Part shown: positions 43,170 through 52,455 of the stretch, piece after piece
Numbering within the stretch: position 1 is the stretch's first letter
Layout: each line of letters begins with the position of its first letter
NCBI RefSeq assembly: GCF_002973525.1
Contig: NZ_PVEN01000012.1
Span: forward strand, 124,001 to 188,000
DNA from: Paraburkholderia sp. BL21I4N1
GTDB taxonomy: Bacteria; Pseudomonadota; Gammaproteobacteria; Burkholderiales; Burkholderiaceae
DNA length: 64,000 nucleotides
Direction: 5' to 3'
The notes under the pieces: model-generated
Told to the model about the DNA's origin: nothing
The model's database searches: none
The model's input: the letters and a program-made list of their open reading frames with translations, nothing else
Program-made: the position numbers and the translations under genes

Positions 43170-43985
43170 TCAATCCGCCGGCGAGTCGGGAAACTGTTGG
43201 CGAAACTGCTGCGGCGTACTGCCGAACGCACGCTTGAACATCACGGTAAAAGTGCGTGCGTCGGCATAACCGAGGTCTTGCGCGACCTGGCTCGCCGCAT
43301 GCCCAATCGACAGCCGCGACATGGCCTCGGCGAGCCGCAATTGCTCGCGCCACTGGCCGAAGCTCATGCCGGTTTCCTGACGAAACAGCCGCGCGATCGT
43401 GCGCGAACTGGCGCCGACCCGTTCGGCCCATCGTTCCAGCGTATCGCTGCTGGCCGGTTGCGCGATCAGGCTCTCGCAGATGTTGCGCAGCCGCGCATTA
43501 GCCGGCAACGGCAGACGCGCGGCCGGCGCGCCGTCTTCGGAGTCCTGCAGCAGACGCAGGATCAGCGGCACGATCAGCGCCGCGCGGCTTTCACCGGCTT
43601 CGTCGGCGCCGGCGTCGAACAGGCCGAGAATCGTGGCGCGCAACAGTTCGCCGACTGGAATCACCCGGCACTCCTGCTTCTGCGGCGCGAGCGACGCCGG
43701 TTCGATATACAGCGTGCGCATCGACACCTGGCCGACCATATGCAACTCGTGCTCGATCTGCGAGCCGATCAGCAACGCGTTGCCGGGCGTCAGCATCCAC
43801 AGGCCGAGCGGCGTGATCGCCCGCACGATGCCGCTCGTCGCATAGACCAGCTGCGCGCGATGGTGGACGTGGGCGATTTCGTGCGTGCCGCCGGCGTAGT
43901 CGATCGCCTGCGCGATCACCTTTCTGGCGGCGAAAGCGTCGCCGAAAGTTTGCAGTTTGGGTTTGCTCTTGGCCGGATCAGTCAC
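43170..43985 (-). CDS. AraC-family regulator with cupin sensor
   Basis: A 271-residue regulator: cupin ('GGTHEIAHVHHRAQLVYATSGIVRAITPLGLWMLTPGNALLIGSQIEHELHM', about 32-83) and double HTH ('LERWAERVGASSRTIARLFRQETGMSFGQWREQLR', 'AASQVAQDLGYADARTFTVMFKRAFGSTPQQFRQQF'). It resembles NimR-type regulators that often sit beside exporters. Upstream of the acyl-CoA dehydrogenase operon on the same strand and divergent from the siderophore receptor; I favour control of the former. Confidence 0.87.
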   Translation of the reverse strand: MTDPAKSKPKLQTFGDAFAARKVIAQAIDYAGGTHEIAHVHHRAQLVYATSGIVRAITPLGLWMLTPGNALLIGSQIEHELHMVGQVSMRTLYIEPASLAPQKQECRVIPVGELLRATILGLFDAGADEAGESRAALIVPLILRLLQDSEDGAPAARLPLPANARLRNICESLIAQPASSDTLERWAERVGASSRTIARLFRQETGMSFGQWREQLRLAEAMSRLSIGHAASQVAQDLGYADARTFTVMFKRAFGSTPQQFRQQFPDSPAD

Positions 43986-44182
43986 CTAGGCACCGCCTGC
44001 TGCATCGAAACAGCCAATTTTGTCCATTTTTATGCCGAAGTTGTCCTGACTGACGACAGGCTATCAGATTATAGTGGCGCCAGGCCGCGCTGCCGGCCAT
44101 CCAGCCCGTTGCACCCCCACTCGTTTTGACGCGGTTTCCATAGCCGGCAAGAGCTAGAAAAATCGTCAGTTTGTTATTTATT

Positions 44183-44207
44183 ACGAATCATTCTCACTAT
44201 CATTAAC
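44183..44207. promoter_or_regulatory. Fur box
   Basis: The reverse strand reads GTGAGAATGATTCGT within a run of NAT repeats, a good match to the proteobacterial Fur consensus (GAGAATGATTCTC-like). It lies about 20-45 bp upstream of the siderophore receptor ATG, so iron should repress the operon. Confidence 0.7.
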
Positions 44208-44227
44208 GCTCTGTTTTGGGGAATCAC

Positions 44228-46441
44228 ATGAGTACCGGGGTACGCACATCGACCGCGCTGAGCAATGCGCTGCTGTTCTGTCTGCTGAGTGGAACGACGG
44301 CGGCCTACGCACAAACCGCATCGGACGATGCAAGCAACGCGGCGGCCAGTCCGTCGAGTCCGTCCAACCTGCCGACCGTCAAGGTAAGCGGCAATCGCGA
44401 CAACGCGCGGGTCGGATCGGCGGACGGCTATGTGGCCGTCACCGCCGTCACGGCCACCAAAACCGACACACCGCTGATCGAAACGCCGCAATCGGTGTCG
44501 GTGGTGACGCGCGACCAGATGACCGCGCAAGCCGCCACCAGCGTGGCGGAAGCGCTGCGCTATACCGCCAGCGTGCTGCCCGAGATTCGCGGCGATTCGA
44601 CGGCCGGCGCGCCCTATCTGTATAGCCGCGGCTTCGTGCTCGAACAGTTTCTCGACGGCACGCGCTTGCCGAGCGATACCAGTTACGGCTACGCGATCCC
44701 GAACTTCGACACCTACGGCCTCGAACGGATCGACGTGCTGCATGGCCCGTCTTCCGTGCTGTACGGGCAGGCGAATCCCGGCGGCGTGGCGAATCTGGTC
44801 AGCAAGCAGCCGACCACCACGCCGGTCCACGAGGTCTTCGTAACGACCGGCAGCCACAACCGGGCAGAATTCGGCTTCGATCTGGGCGGCGCACTGACCG
44901 AGGACGGCAAACTGTCGTACCGGCTGACCGGCCTCGGCCTCGATACCGACACCCAGGTGAACGACAGCAAACAGAAGCGCATCTTCATCGCGCCGGCCAT
45001 TACCTGGAAACCGGACGAGAACACCACGCTGACGGTGCTCGCCAAATACCAGCGCGATCCCGATGTCGGTTACTACAACAATGTGCCCGCAATCGGCAGC
45101 GTTCTGGACAGCCCGAACGGCCGGATTTCGAGTCATCTGAACGTCGGCGATCCGAATTTCGACAGCCACGCGCGCACCCAGTATTCGATCGGCTACGACT
45201 TCGAGCATCGTTTCAATCCGACGTGGACAGTGCGGCAGAACCTGCGCTACACGGTCGTCAACGACAACCTGGCGAACGTGTTCCCCTACCCGAACGGCTA
45301 TGCGGCGGGCTCGACGACCAATATCAACCGCTACTCGTTCACCAACGACGAATCGGCCAAATTCTTCACCGTCGACAACCAGGCGCAGGCGAAATTCTCG
45401 ACCGGCCCGCTAGCGCACACGGTGCTGTTCGGTTTCGATTTCCAGCGCGTGCTGTTCGACCAGGCGGTCGGGACCAACTTCATCCAGCCGAGTCTGAATC
45501 TGTTCAACCCGGTCTATCTGCCGATCGCGGGCACGACCGAAACGTCGCACGACATGATCCGGATGAAGCAGTTCGGCGCCTACGCGCAGGACCAGATCGC
45601 GTACGGCAAATGGCGCTTCCTGATGGGCGTGCGTGAGGACTGGGCCAGCGCGGACGACACCAATCCGATCCAGAACTATGCGCTCGCGCAGTCTGAGCGC
45701 GCGTTCACGTGGCGCACCGGTGTGGTGTATCTGTTCGACAGCGGCATCGCGCCGTACGCGAGCTACGCGAAGTCGTTCGATCCGCAACTCGGCGCGACTT
45801 ACGGCGGCGCCCAGTTGAAGCCGACCACCGCCGAACAGTTCGAAATCGGCGTGAAGTATCAGCCGCCCGGCTACAACAGCTTCGTGACCGCCGCGCTGTT
45901 CGACCTGACCGAGCGCAACGTGGCGAGCGGCGACGCCGACCATCCCGGCTACAGCGTGCAGCTCGGCCAGGTGCGCGCACGCGGGCTCGAACTCGAAGGC
46001 CATGCGAGCCTCAGCGACAATCTCGACGTCGTCGCGTCGTACACGTATCTGAACGACGTCACGACGCAGACCAATCTGACCGGCACGACGCTCAACGGCG
46101 CGAGCGTGCCGCTGCAAGGTCTGCAGGCGTACGGCGTGCCGCGTCACGTGGCGTCGGCATGGCTCGACTACACGTTGCATGCGGGCACGTTCCGCGGTCT
46201 CGGCTTCGGCGGCGGCGTGCGCTACATCGGCGCGACTTACGACCAGACCAACACGATCCACGTCGGCTCGCGCACGCTGGTCGACGCGGCGGTCCACTAC
46301 GACACCGGCACGCACTGGCTGTTCTCGCTGAACGGCAAGAACCTGTTCAACCGCGTCTACGTGGCGTCGTGTCAGAGCGCCGGCACCTGTAATTACGGCG
46401 ACGGCGTCGAAGTGCTGGCGACTGCCCGCTACCGCTGGTAA
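44228..46441 (+). CDS. TonB-dependent ferric-siderophore receptor
   Basis: A 737-residue outer-membrane receptor with signal peptide (ending 'AAYAQTA'), plug domain ('ETPQSVSVVTRDQMTAQAATSVAEALRYTASVLPEIRG', 'YGLERIDVLHGPSSVLYGQANPGGVANLVSKQPT') and a 22-strand barrel ending in Arg-Tyr-Arg-Trp. It is of the hydroxamate-type FhuA/FhuE/FoxA group. The ATG 44228 has GGGGA upstream. First gene of the Fur-box-controlled operon. Confidence 0.92.
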   Translation: MSTGVRTSTALSNALLFCLLSGTTAAYAQTASDDASNAAASPSSPSNLPTVKVSGNRDNARVGSADGYVAVTAVTATKTDTPLIETPQSVSVVTRDQMTAQAATSVAEALRYTASVLPEIRGDSTAGAPYLYSRGFVLEQFLDGTRLPSDTSYGYAIPNFDTYGLERIDVLHGPSSVLYGQANPGGVANLVSKQPTTTPVHEVFVTTGSHNRAEFGFDLGGALTEDGKLSYRLTGLGLDTDTQVNDSKQKRIFIAPAITWKPDENTTLTVLAKYQRDPDVGYYNNVPAIGSVLDSPNGRISSHLNVGDPNFDSHARTQYSIGYDFEHRFNPTWTVRQNLRYTVVNDNLANVFPYPNGYAAGSTTNINRYSFTNDESAKFFTVDNQAQAKFSTGPLAHTVLFGFDFQRVLFDQAVGTNFIQPSLNLFNPVYLPIAGTTETSHDMIRMKQFGAYAQDQIAYGKWRFLMGVREDWASADDTNPIQNYALAQSERAFTWRTGVVYLFDSGIAPYASYAKSFDPQLGATYGGAQLKPTTAEQFEIGVKYQPPGYNSFVTAALFDLTERNVASGDADHPGYSVQLGQVRARGLELEGHASLSDNLDVVASYTYLNDVTTQTNLTGTTLNGASVPLQGLQAYGVPRHVASAWLDYTLHAGTFRGLGFGGGVRYIGATYDQTNTIHVGSRTLVDAAVHYDTGTHWLFSLNGKNLFNRVYVASCQSAGTCNYGDGVEVLATARYRW

Positions 46442-46450
46442 GCAACGAGG

Positions 46451-47347
46451 ATGAGTGAGTTGAACGACATGACCCAGGTGCCGAACGTGGAGCGCGAGGT
46501 GGGCGGCGCGGCTGCGGTTGCCGCGAATGCCGCCGCCTCGGCTAATGCTTCGGCTTCGGCCAATGCCACGGCCACGCCGCTATACCAGCTTGACGGCGTC
46601 ACATTCGAAGCCGACGGCCGGGTCCTGTTGCAACCGCTCACCCTGTCGCTGCAGGCGAACCGCATGATCGCGCTGATCGGTCACAACGGTTCGGGCAAGA
46701 GCACATTGCTCAAGTTGCTCGCGCATCAGCAACCGCCGTCGCGCGGCACGGTGCGATTCAATGGCGCCGATCTCGCGGCGTGGTCCGCGCGCGACTTCGC
46801 GCGGCAAGTGGCGTATCTGCCGCAACATCCGCCGACCGGTACCGGCATGACCGTGCGCGAGCTGGTCGCGCTCGGCCGCTATCCGTGGCACGGCCCGCTC
46901 GGGCGGCTGCGCGCGGCGGATCACGCAAAAATCGACGACGCGCTGCGTCTCACCGACACGCAGCGTTTCGAAGCGCAAGCAGTCGACCACTTGTCGGGCG
47001 GCGAACGGCAGCGTGTCTGGCTCGCGATGCTGGTCGCGCAAGGCGCGTCGTGCCTGTTGCTCGACGAACCGACCTCGGCGCTCGACATCGCGCATCAGAT
47101 CGACGTGCTGCGTCTGCTGCGACGTCTGACCGACAGCCACGCGCTGACCGTGGTGATCGTGTTGCACGACATCAACCTCGCCACGCGTTTCTGCGACGAA
47201 CTGATCGCGCTGTACAGCGGCCGGTTTTTGACGCGGGGTACGCCCGCGCAGGTGATGCAAAGCGACGTGCTCGAAGCGATCTATGGGATTCCGATGGACA
47301 TCGTCGAGCATCCGCAGAGCGGCAGCCGGCTCGGTGTGGCGCGCTGA
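46451..47347 (+). CDS. ferric-siderophore ABC transporter ATP-binding protein (FhuC-like)
   Basis: A 298-residue ATPase: Walker A 'GHNGSGKST', 'YLPQHPPTGTGMTVRELVALGRYPWHG', signature 'LSGGERQRVWLAMLVAQ', Walker B '[12 protein letters not shown]', 'HDINLATRFCDE'. The first 40 residues are an Ala/Ser/Asn-rich extension not typical of FhuC. It energises the permease at 48518-50560. Confidence 0.92.
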   Translation: MSELNDMTQVPNVEREVGGAAAVAANAAASANASASANATATPLYQLDGVTFEADGRVLLQPLTLSLQANRMIALIGHNGSGKSTLLKLLAHQQPPSRGTVRFNGADLAAWSARDFARQVAYLPQHPPTGTGMTVRELVALGRYPWHGPLGRLRAADHAKIDDALRLTDTQRFEAQAVDHLSGGERQRVWLAMLVAQGASCLLLDEPTSALDIAHQIDVLRLLRRLTDSHALTVVIVLHDINLATRFCDELIALYSGRFLTRGTPAQVMQSDVLEAIYGIPMDIVEHPQSGSRLGVAR

Positions 47348-47348
47348 G

Positions 47349-48521
47349 ATGCGGCGACGCGATTTTCTCCGTTACGTATCGGCGCTGGGGCCATTGCTCG
47401 GTGCAGGGATAGCCGATGCCGCGCGGCACGCCGCAGCGAACGGCACCGGAGCCACGCGCACGCCGCCGGCATCGTTGCCGGATGCGCAGGCCGCCGCTGC
47501 CGCACAGGGCGCGGTGAACGCCGCGGTGTCCGTCAAAACGCCGCGTCTCGTGGTGCTGGATTGGGGACTCGTCGAAACGCTGCTGGCACTCGGCGTCTTG
47601 CCGGTCGGCGTGGCCGAGACTGCCGCTTACAACGACAGCGTGGTGACGCCGCGCGTGCCCGCGCAGGTCACGGACGTCGGCTTGCGACTCGCGCCGAGCC
47701 TCGAACTGCTACAGCAGCTCACGCCCGATCTGATCCTGATCAATTCGAGCCAGGAGTCGCAACGCGCGATGCTCGAACGTATCGCGCCGGTGCGCGCGTT
47801 CGCGGTTTATACCGAGGCCGGCGCGCCCTATCGTCATTCGCAGGCGATCACGTTGGAATTGGCCCGGTTGTGCGGTCGCGCGGCCGCCGGTCAGAGGCTG
47901 GTCGACGCGACGCAACGTGCGCTCGCGAGTTGCCGCGCGCGGATCGCCGCCTATCGCGCGCGTCAGTCGACCGCCGCGCGTGCAAGGCCGCTCTATCTGA
48001 TCCGTTTTTTCGATGGCCGGCACATCGGCGTGTATGGCGCGCACAGTCTGTTTCAGGACGTGATGGACGCGCTCGATGTCGCCAACGCATGGCAAGGTCC
48101 AACCGATTATTGGGGCATCGGCGTGGCCGGCCTCGAAAAACTCGCCGCCGCGCCTTCCGCCGACGTGCTGTATTTCGACCCGTTGCCGCCGGGCGTCGCG
48201 CGTACGTTGGGCACGAATCGTCTGTGGCACGCGTTGCCGGCGGTTGCGGCGGGACGGGTGGCCGCGTTGCCGCCGTTCTGGGGCTTCGGCATGCTGCCGT
48301 CGGCGGTGCGCTTCGCCGAGGCGTTGACGGCGGCGCTGACGCACGACGCAGCAACCGTTGCAGCCACCGCTGAGTTGATCCGTGGCAACGCAGCGGCCTC
48401 GTCAGACAGCGTTGCGGATACGCATGACGCCAGATCGACTGCGGCGCTCAAGCATGGCAGCGCAACGGTCGCGTCAACAAGCGGCGCGCTCGGCCGCCAG
48501 CTCCCACGGACGCACACATGA
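47349..48521 (+). CDS. iron-siderophore binding protein (FhuD-like)
   Basis: A 390-residue periplasmic binding protein with a Tat signal ('MRRRDFLRYVSALGP') and two lobes: 'VVLDWGLVETLLALGVLPVGVAE', 'APSLELLQQLTPDLILINSSQES', 'YLIRFFDGRHIGVYGAHSLFQDVMDALDVANAW', 'YWGIGVAGLEKLA'. The last 55 residues are a low-complexity Ala/Thr/Ser tail, which makes it longer than E. coli FhuD. Overlaps the permease start (ATGA). Confidence 0.9.
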   Translation: MRRRDFLRYVSALGPLLGAGIADAARHAAANGTGATRTPPASLPDAQAAAAAQGAVNAAVSVKTPRLVVLDWGLVETLLALGVLPVGVAETAAYNDSVVTPRVPAQVTDVGLRLAPSLELLQQLTPDLILINSSQESQRAMLERIAPVRAFAVYTEAGAPYRHSQAITLELARLCGRAAAGQRLVDATQRALASCRARIAAYRARQSTAARARPLYLIRFFDGRHIGVYGAHSLFQDVMDALDVANAWQGPTDYWGIGVAGLEKLAAAPSADVLYFDPLPPGVARTLGTNRLWHALPAVAAGRVAALPPFWGFGMLPSAVRFAEALTAALTHDAATVAATAELIRGNAAASSDSVADTHDARSTAALKHGSATVASTSGALGRQLPRTHT

Positions 48522-50560
48522 ACATCGCCCGCGCCCACTTGCCGCACTTCGCGCTCCGCTCATGGCGGCCCATTCTGCTAATCGCGCTCGCGCTCGCCGC
48601 GGCCGTCGCGCTCAGCATCGCCAGTCTTACCGCGGTGCTGCCGCCGTCGCTCTGGTGGCGCGCTGTGATCTCGCCCGATCCGCACGACATCCAGCAGATC
48701 ATCGCGCATGACAGCTGGCTGCCGAGACTCGTCGTCAGTTGGCTCGCAGGCGCGCTGCTCGGCCTCGCCGGCACGATCTTCCAGCAGGTGCTGCGCAACC
48801 CGCTCGCCGAACCGATGACGCTCGGCGTCTCGGCAGGCGCGCAACTCGCGTTGACCATCGCGACGCTCTGGGCGCCCGCGCTGCTCGGCGGCGCGAGCCA
48901 GTGGATCGCGTTAGGCGGCGCGCTCGGCGCCGCCGCGATCGTGTTCGGCCTGTCCTGGCGCAGCGGGCTCGCGCCGGTCACGGTCGCTGTCGCGGGGCTC
49001 GTCGTCACGCTCTATTGCGGCTCGATCGGCGTCGCGCTGCAACTGTTCTACGCGCCGTATCTGCGCAGCCTCTTCATCTGGGGCGGCGGCTCGCTGGTGC
49101 AACAGGACTGGAGCAACGTGACGATGCTCGCCACGCGGCTCGTGATCGGCGGCGTACTCGCGTATCTGCTGCTGCGACCGATGACGCTGTTCGGCCTCGA
49201 CGACGCCAACGCCCGCAGCCTAGGCCTGTCGCTGCGCCGTACGCGGCTCGCGGCGCTCGCGCTCGCCGTGGTGCTGAGCGCGGCGGTCGTCAGCGCGGTC
49301 GGCGTGATCGGTTTCGTCGGCCTGGCCGCTCCCGCGCTCGCGCAGTTGCTGGGCGCGCGGCGTCTGTCGCAGCGGCTGGTGCTCGCGCCGCTATGCGGCG
49401 TGCTGATTCTGTGGCTCGCGGATCAGGCAGTGCAGCAGTTGTCCGGCGCGATGGGCGATCTGCTGCCGACCGGCGCGGCCACCGCGCTGTTCGGCGCGCC
49501 GCTGATGCTGATGCTGCTCGCGCGGATGCAGCGCGCGTCGCGGCTTCCCGCCAGCGGCGACGAGGCTGGCCGCGACCGTCTGGTGAGTCCGGCGGCGCTG
49601 CGGCGGCGCGTGCTCGGCATCGCGCTGCTGACGCTTGCTGCGTTGGCGCTGGCGCTGTTTCTCGGCCACGGTCCCGCTCAGGGTCTTCAGGGCTCGCACG
49701 GCTGGCATCTCAGCAGCCTCGACGAGTTGTCACGCGTGCTCATCTGGCGCGCGCCACGCGCATTCGCGGCGCTGGCCGCCGGCGCGATGCTCGCGGTGGC
49801 GGGCACGTTGATGCAACGCCTGACCGGCAATCCACTCGCCAGCCCCGAAGTGCTCGGCGTGAGCGCCGGCGCGGCGCTCGGCCTGGTCGCGCTGGTCGTG
49901 GTCTGCGGCGACGTGGGACACATCGCGCGGATCGTCACGACCTCGGCCGGCGCGCTCGTCGCGCTGCTGGCAATTCTCTGGTTCTCGCAGCGTTCGCGCT
50001 TCGCGCCGGATCGCGTGTTGCTAGCCGGCATTACGATCGGCGCGCTGTTTCAGGCCGTGGTCGCGGTGGCGATCTCGAGCGGCGGCGAACGCGCGACGGC
50101 GCTGCTGCAATGGCTTGCCGGCTCGACCTACACGATCGCGCCGGCCGATGCCTCGCTCGCGCTGGCACTGTGCGTCGTGCTGTGCGCGTTGACGCCGCTG
50201 TGCAACCGCTGGCTGCAGATTCTGCCGCTCGGCGAAACCTCGGCGCGCGCGCTCGGCGTCGCCACGCGCGGCGCACGCTTCGCGCTGCTGGTATTGATCG
50301 CGCTGTTGACGGCGGCGGCCACGCTGATCGTCGGGCCGCTGTCGTTCGTCGGCTTGACCGCTCCGCATTTTGCCCGCCTGCTCGGCGCGCGCCGGCCGCT
50401 GCAGCAGGTGTTGCTGGCCGCGCCGATCGGCGCGCTGACGATCGTCGTGGCCGACTGGCTCGGCCGTGCGCTGCTGATGCCGCGCGAGCTGCCGGCCGGG
50501 CTCGTCGCGACGCTGATCGGCGCGCCCTATCTGATGTGGCTGCTCGGCCGACGCCGCTAG
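48518..50560 (+). CDS. fused ferric-siderophore ABC permease (FhuB-like)
   Basis: A 680-residue permease made of two fused FecCD domains, each with the 'GLAGTIFQQVLRNPLAEPMTLGVSAGAQL' / 'AVAGTLMQRLTGNPLASPEVLGVSAGAAL' motif and 'VGLAAPALAQLLGARR' / 'VGLTAPHFARLLGARR'. About 20 membrane segments. This fusion is the FhuB hallmark. Its stop is directly followed by the heptamer repeat. Confidence 0.93.
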   Translation: MNIARAHLPHFALRSWRPILLIALALAAAVALSIASLTAVLPPSLWWRAVISPDPHDIQQIIAHDSWLPRLVVSWLAGALLGLAGTIFQQVLRNPLAEPMTLGVSAGAQLALTIATLWAPALLGGASQWIALGGALGAAAIVFGLSWRSGLAPVTVAVAGLVVTLYCGSIGVALQLFYAPYLRSLFIWGGGSLVQQDWSNVTMLATRLVIGGVLAYLLLRPMTLFGLDDANARSLGLSLRRTRLAALALAVVLSAAVVSAVGVIGFVGLAAPALAQLLGARRLSQRLVLAPLCGVLILWLADQAVQQLSGAMGDLLPTGAATALFGAPLMLMLLARMQRASRLPASGDEAGRDRLVSPAALRRRVLGIALLTLAALALALFLGHGPAQGLQGSHGWHLSSLDELSRVLIWRAPRAFAALAAGAMLAVAGTLMQRLTGNPLASPEVLGVSAGAALGLVALVVVCGDVGHIARIVTTSAGALVALLAILWFSQRSRFAPDRVLLAGITIGALFQAVVAVAISSGGERATALLQWLAGSTYTIAPADASLALALCVVLCALTPLCNRWLQILPLGETSARALGVATRGARFALLVLIALLTAAATLIVGPLSFVGLTAPHFARLLGARRPLQQVLLAAPIGALTIVVADWLGRALLMPRELPAGLVATLIGAPYLMWLLGRRR

Positions 50561-50679
50561 CGTTTGCCGTTTGCCGTTTGCCGTTTGCCGTTTGCCGTTT
50601 GCCGTTTGCCGTTTGCCGTTTGCCGTTTGCCGTTTGCCGTTTGCCGTTTGCCGTTCGCCGTTTGCCGTTTGCCGTTTGC
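50561..50679 (+). repeat. 17-copy heptanucleotide tandem repeat
   Basis: Seventeen head-to-tail copies of CGTTTGC (the fourteenth reads CGTTCGC) start one base after the fhuB-like stop and end 21 bp before the exporter ATG. Because seven is not a multiple of three and the tract lies in the leader of the next gene, slippage would change the fhuB-exporter spacing. Confidence 0.95.
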
Positions 50680-50700
50680 CCGTAAAACCTGAAAACTAGA

Positions 50701-52455
50701 ATGCCTGGAAAACCCACGATGCTCGCGGAACTGTTCAGATTGCTCAAGCGACTCTGGCCGATCACCCTGCTCGCCACCACGATGGGCGCGGCGAGCGGCA
50801 TCGCCACCGCCGCGCTGCTGGCGGTCACCAATCGCACGCTGCACGACGGCGCGGCGGCCTTGCCAACCTTGCTAGGGAGCTTCGCCGGTCTGTGCGTGCT
50901 GGCGCTCGCGGGCGAAGTGCTGTCCGACATCGGCAACAGCTTTGTCGGCCAGCGTGTGATCGCGATGCTGCGCAAAGATCTGTGCGGCAAGATCATGGCC
51001 GCGCCGATCGGCCAGATCGAACAGTTTCGCAGCCATCGGCTGGTGGCGGCGCTGAATCAGGACATCGACACGATCAGCGCGTTTTCCTTCATGTTTTCCA
51101 GCCTCGCGATCGCGACCGCGACGATCGTCGGCTGCCTCGCTTATCTGTTCGTGCTGTCGCCCGCGCTGCTGAGCATCGCGCTGGTCGCGATCGCGCTCGG
51201 CTCGCTGGCGCAGACGCTGGCGCGGCGCGTCGGGATTCGCCGCTTCGGCGCGGCGCGTGCGGCGGAAGATCGCCTGCAGAAGCACTACCGGTCGATCACC
51301 GACGGCGCGAAAGAACTGCGCCTGAACGGCCAGCGCCGTCGCTTCGTCTACGAGCACGAGCTGTCCGGCACGATCGACGCGATCTTCCGCTTGCGGGTGC
51401 GCGCGGCGAATGTGTTCGTCAGCGCGAACGCGTTCGGCTCGTTGCTGTTCTTCGTCGTGGTCGGATTGATGCTCGCGCTGCAGACGTGGCAGCCCGGCAC
51501 CGACCGCGCGGTGATGACGGGTTTCGTGCTGGTACTGCTGTATATGAAAGGGCCGATTCAGGAGATCGTCGGCGCGCTGCCGTCGGTCGGCCGCGCGCAG
51601 GTGGCGTTTCAGCGTATCGCCGAATTGTCGGCGCGGTTTTCGACGCGGGAGCCTTCGTTGATCGGTGAGCGCGACGACTCGGCGCCCACGCGTCTCGCCG
51701 AGGTGTTCGAGACGATCACCTTGGCTGACGTTCGCTATCGCTTTGCAACATCGCGCGATGAACGCAATGACGCGGCGCAGGCTGGGGTGGAGGGTCACGC
51801 TGACGACAGCGGCAACGCCAGCGGCTTCGAACTCGGCCCGCTCAGCCTCACGATCGAGCGCGGCGAAACGCTGTTTATCGTCGGTGAAAACGGCTGCGGC
51901 AAGACCACGCTGATCAAGCTGCTGCTCGGTCTCTACCGCCCCGACGCCGGCCAACTGCAGTTAAACGGCGAACCGATCCGCGAAGACCATCTCGACGACT
52001 ACCGGCAGTTATTCTCCGCGGTGTTTTCCGACTACTACCTGTTCGACACGCTGATTCCCGGCGAGGCCACGCTGACTGCCGAAGCACAACACTATCTGGC
52101 GCGCCTCGACATTGCGCACAAGGTATCGATCCGCGACGGCGCGTTCACGACCACCGACCTGTCCACCGGCCAGCGCAAACGGCTCGCCCTGGTACACGCG
52201 TATCTCGAACGCCGACCGGTGATGGTGCTCGACGAATGGGCCGCCGATCAGGACCCGACTTTCCGCCGCATCTTCTACACCGAGATCCTGCCCGACCTGA
52301 AACGCCAGGGCACCACACTGATCGTGATTTCGCACGACGACCGCTATTTCAGCGCCGCCGATCGCTATATCCGGCTCGAACAAGGCCGCATCGTCGAATG
52401 CGTTCGGCCGGTGCAGATGCTCGTCAGCGCGCCGCAGCCGACGAGCGCGCTCTGA
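50701..52455 (+). CDS. cyclic-peptide/siderophore ABC exporter (PvdE/SyrD family)
   Basis: A 584-residue half-transporter with six membrane segments in residues 15-300 and a fused ATPase: Walker A 'GENGCGKTT', 'QLFSAVFSDYYLFDTL', degenerate signature 'LSTGQRKRLALVHAYLERRPVMVLDEWAADQDPTFR', 'SHDDRYF'. These features mark the PvdE/SyrD group that moves peptide siderophore precursors to the periplasm. Ribosome site is weak; ATG 50719 is an alternative. No synthetase gene is nearby. Confidence 0.9.
   Translation: MPGKPTMLAELFRLLKRLWPITLLATTMGAASGIATAALLAVTNRTLHDGAAALPTLLGSFAGLCVLALAGEVLSDIGNSFVGQRVIAMLRKDLCGKIMAAPIGQIEQFRSHRLVAALNQDIDTISAFSFMFSSLAIATATIVGCLAYLFVLSPALLSIALVAIALGSLAQTLARRVGIRRFGAARAAEDRLQKHYRSITDGAKELRLNGQRRRFVYEHELSGTIDAIFRLRVRAANVFVSANAFGSLLFFVVVGLMLALQTWQPGTDRAVMTGFVLVLLYMKGPIQEIVGALPSVGRAQVAFQRIAELSARFSTREPSLIGERDDSAPTRLAEVFETITLADVRYRFATSRDERNDAAQAGVEGHADDSGNASGFELGPLSLTIERGETLFIVGENGCGKTTLIKLLLGLYRPDAGQLQLNGEPIREDHLDDYRQLFSAVFSDYYLFDTLIPGEATLTAEAQHYLARLDIAHKVSIRDGAFTTTDLSTGQRKRLALVHAYLERRPVMVLDEWAADQDPTFRRIFYTEILPDLKRQGTTLIVISHDDRYFSAADRYIRLEQGRIVECVRPVQMLVSAPQPTSAL

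Noticed and set aside
43120-43431. Minus-strand frame overlapping the AraC gene end
   Set aside because: Out-of-frame shadow of the AraC HTH region with no independent support.
50561-50679. Possible CRISPR array
   Set aside because: The units are 7 bp, contiguous and without spacers; it is a simple tandem repeat.
48739-50685. 648-residue plus-strand frame inside the FhuB-like gene
   Set aside because: Arg/Ala-rich, no domain, antiphase to a well-supported permease.
50557-50844. Minus-strand frame encoding a Gly-Lys-Arg-Gln-Thr-Ala-Asn repeat protein
   Set aside because: It is only the translation of the heptamer tract plus antisense of the exporter gene, with no ribosome site or domain.
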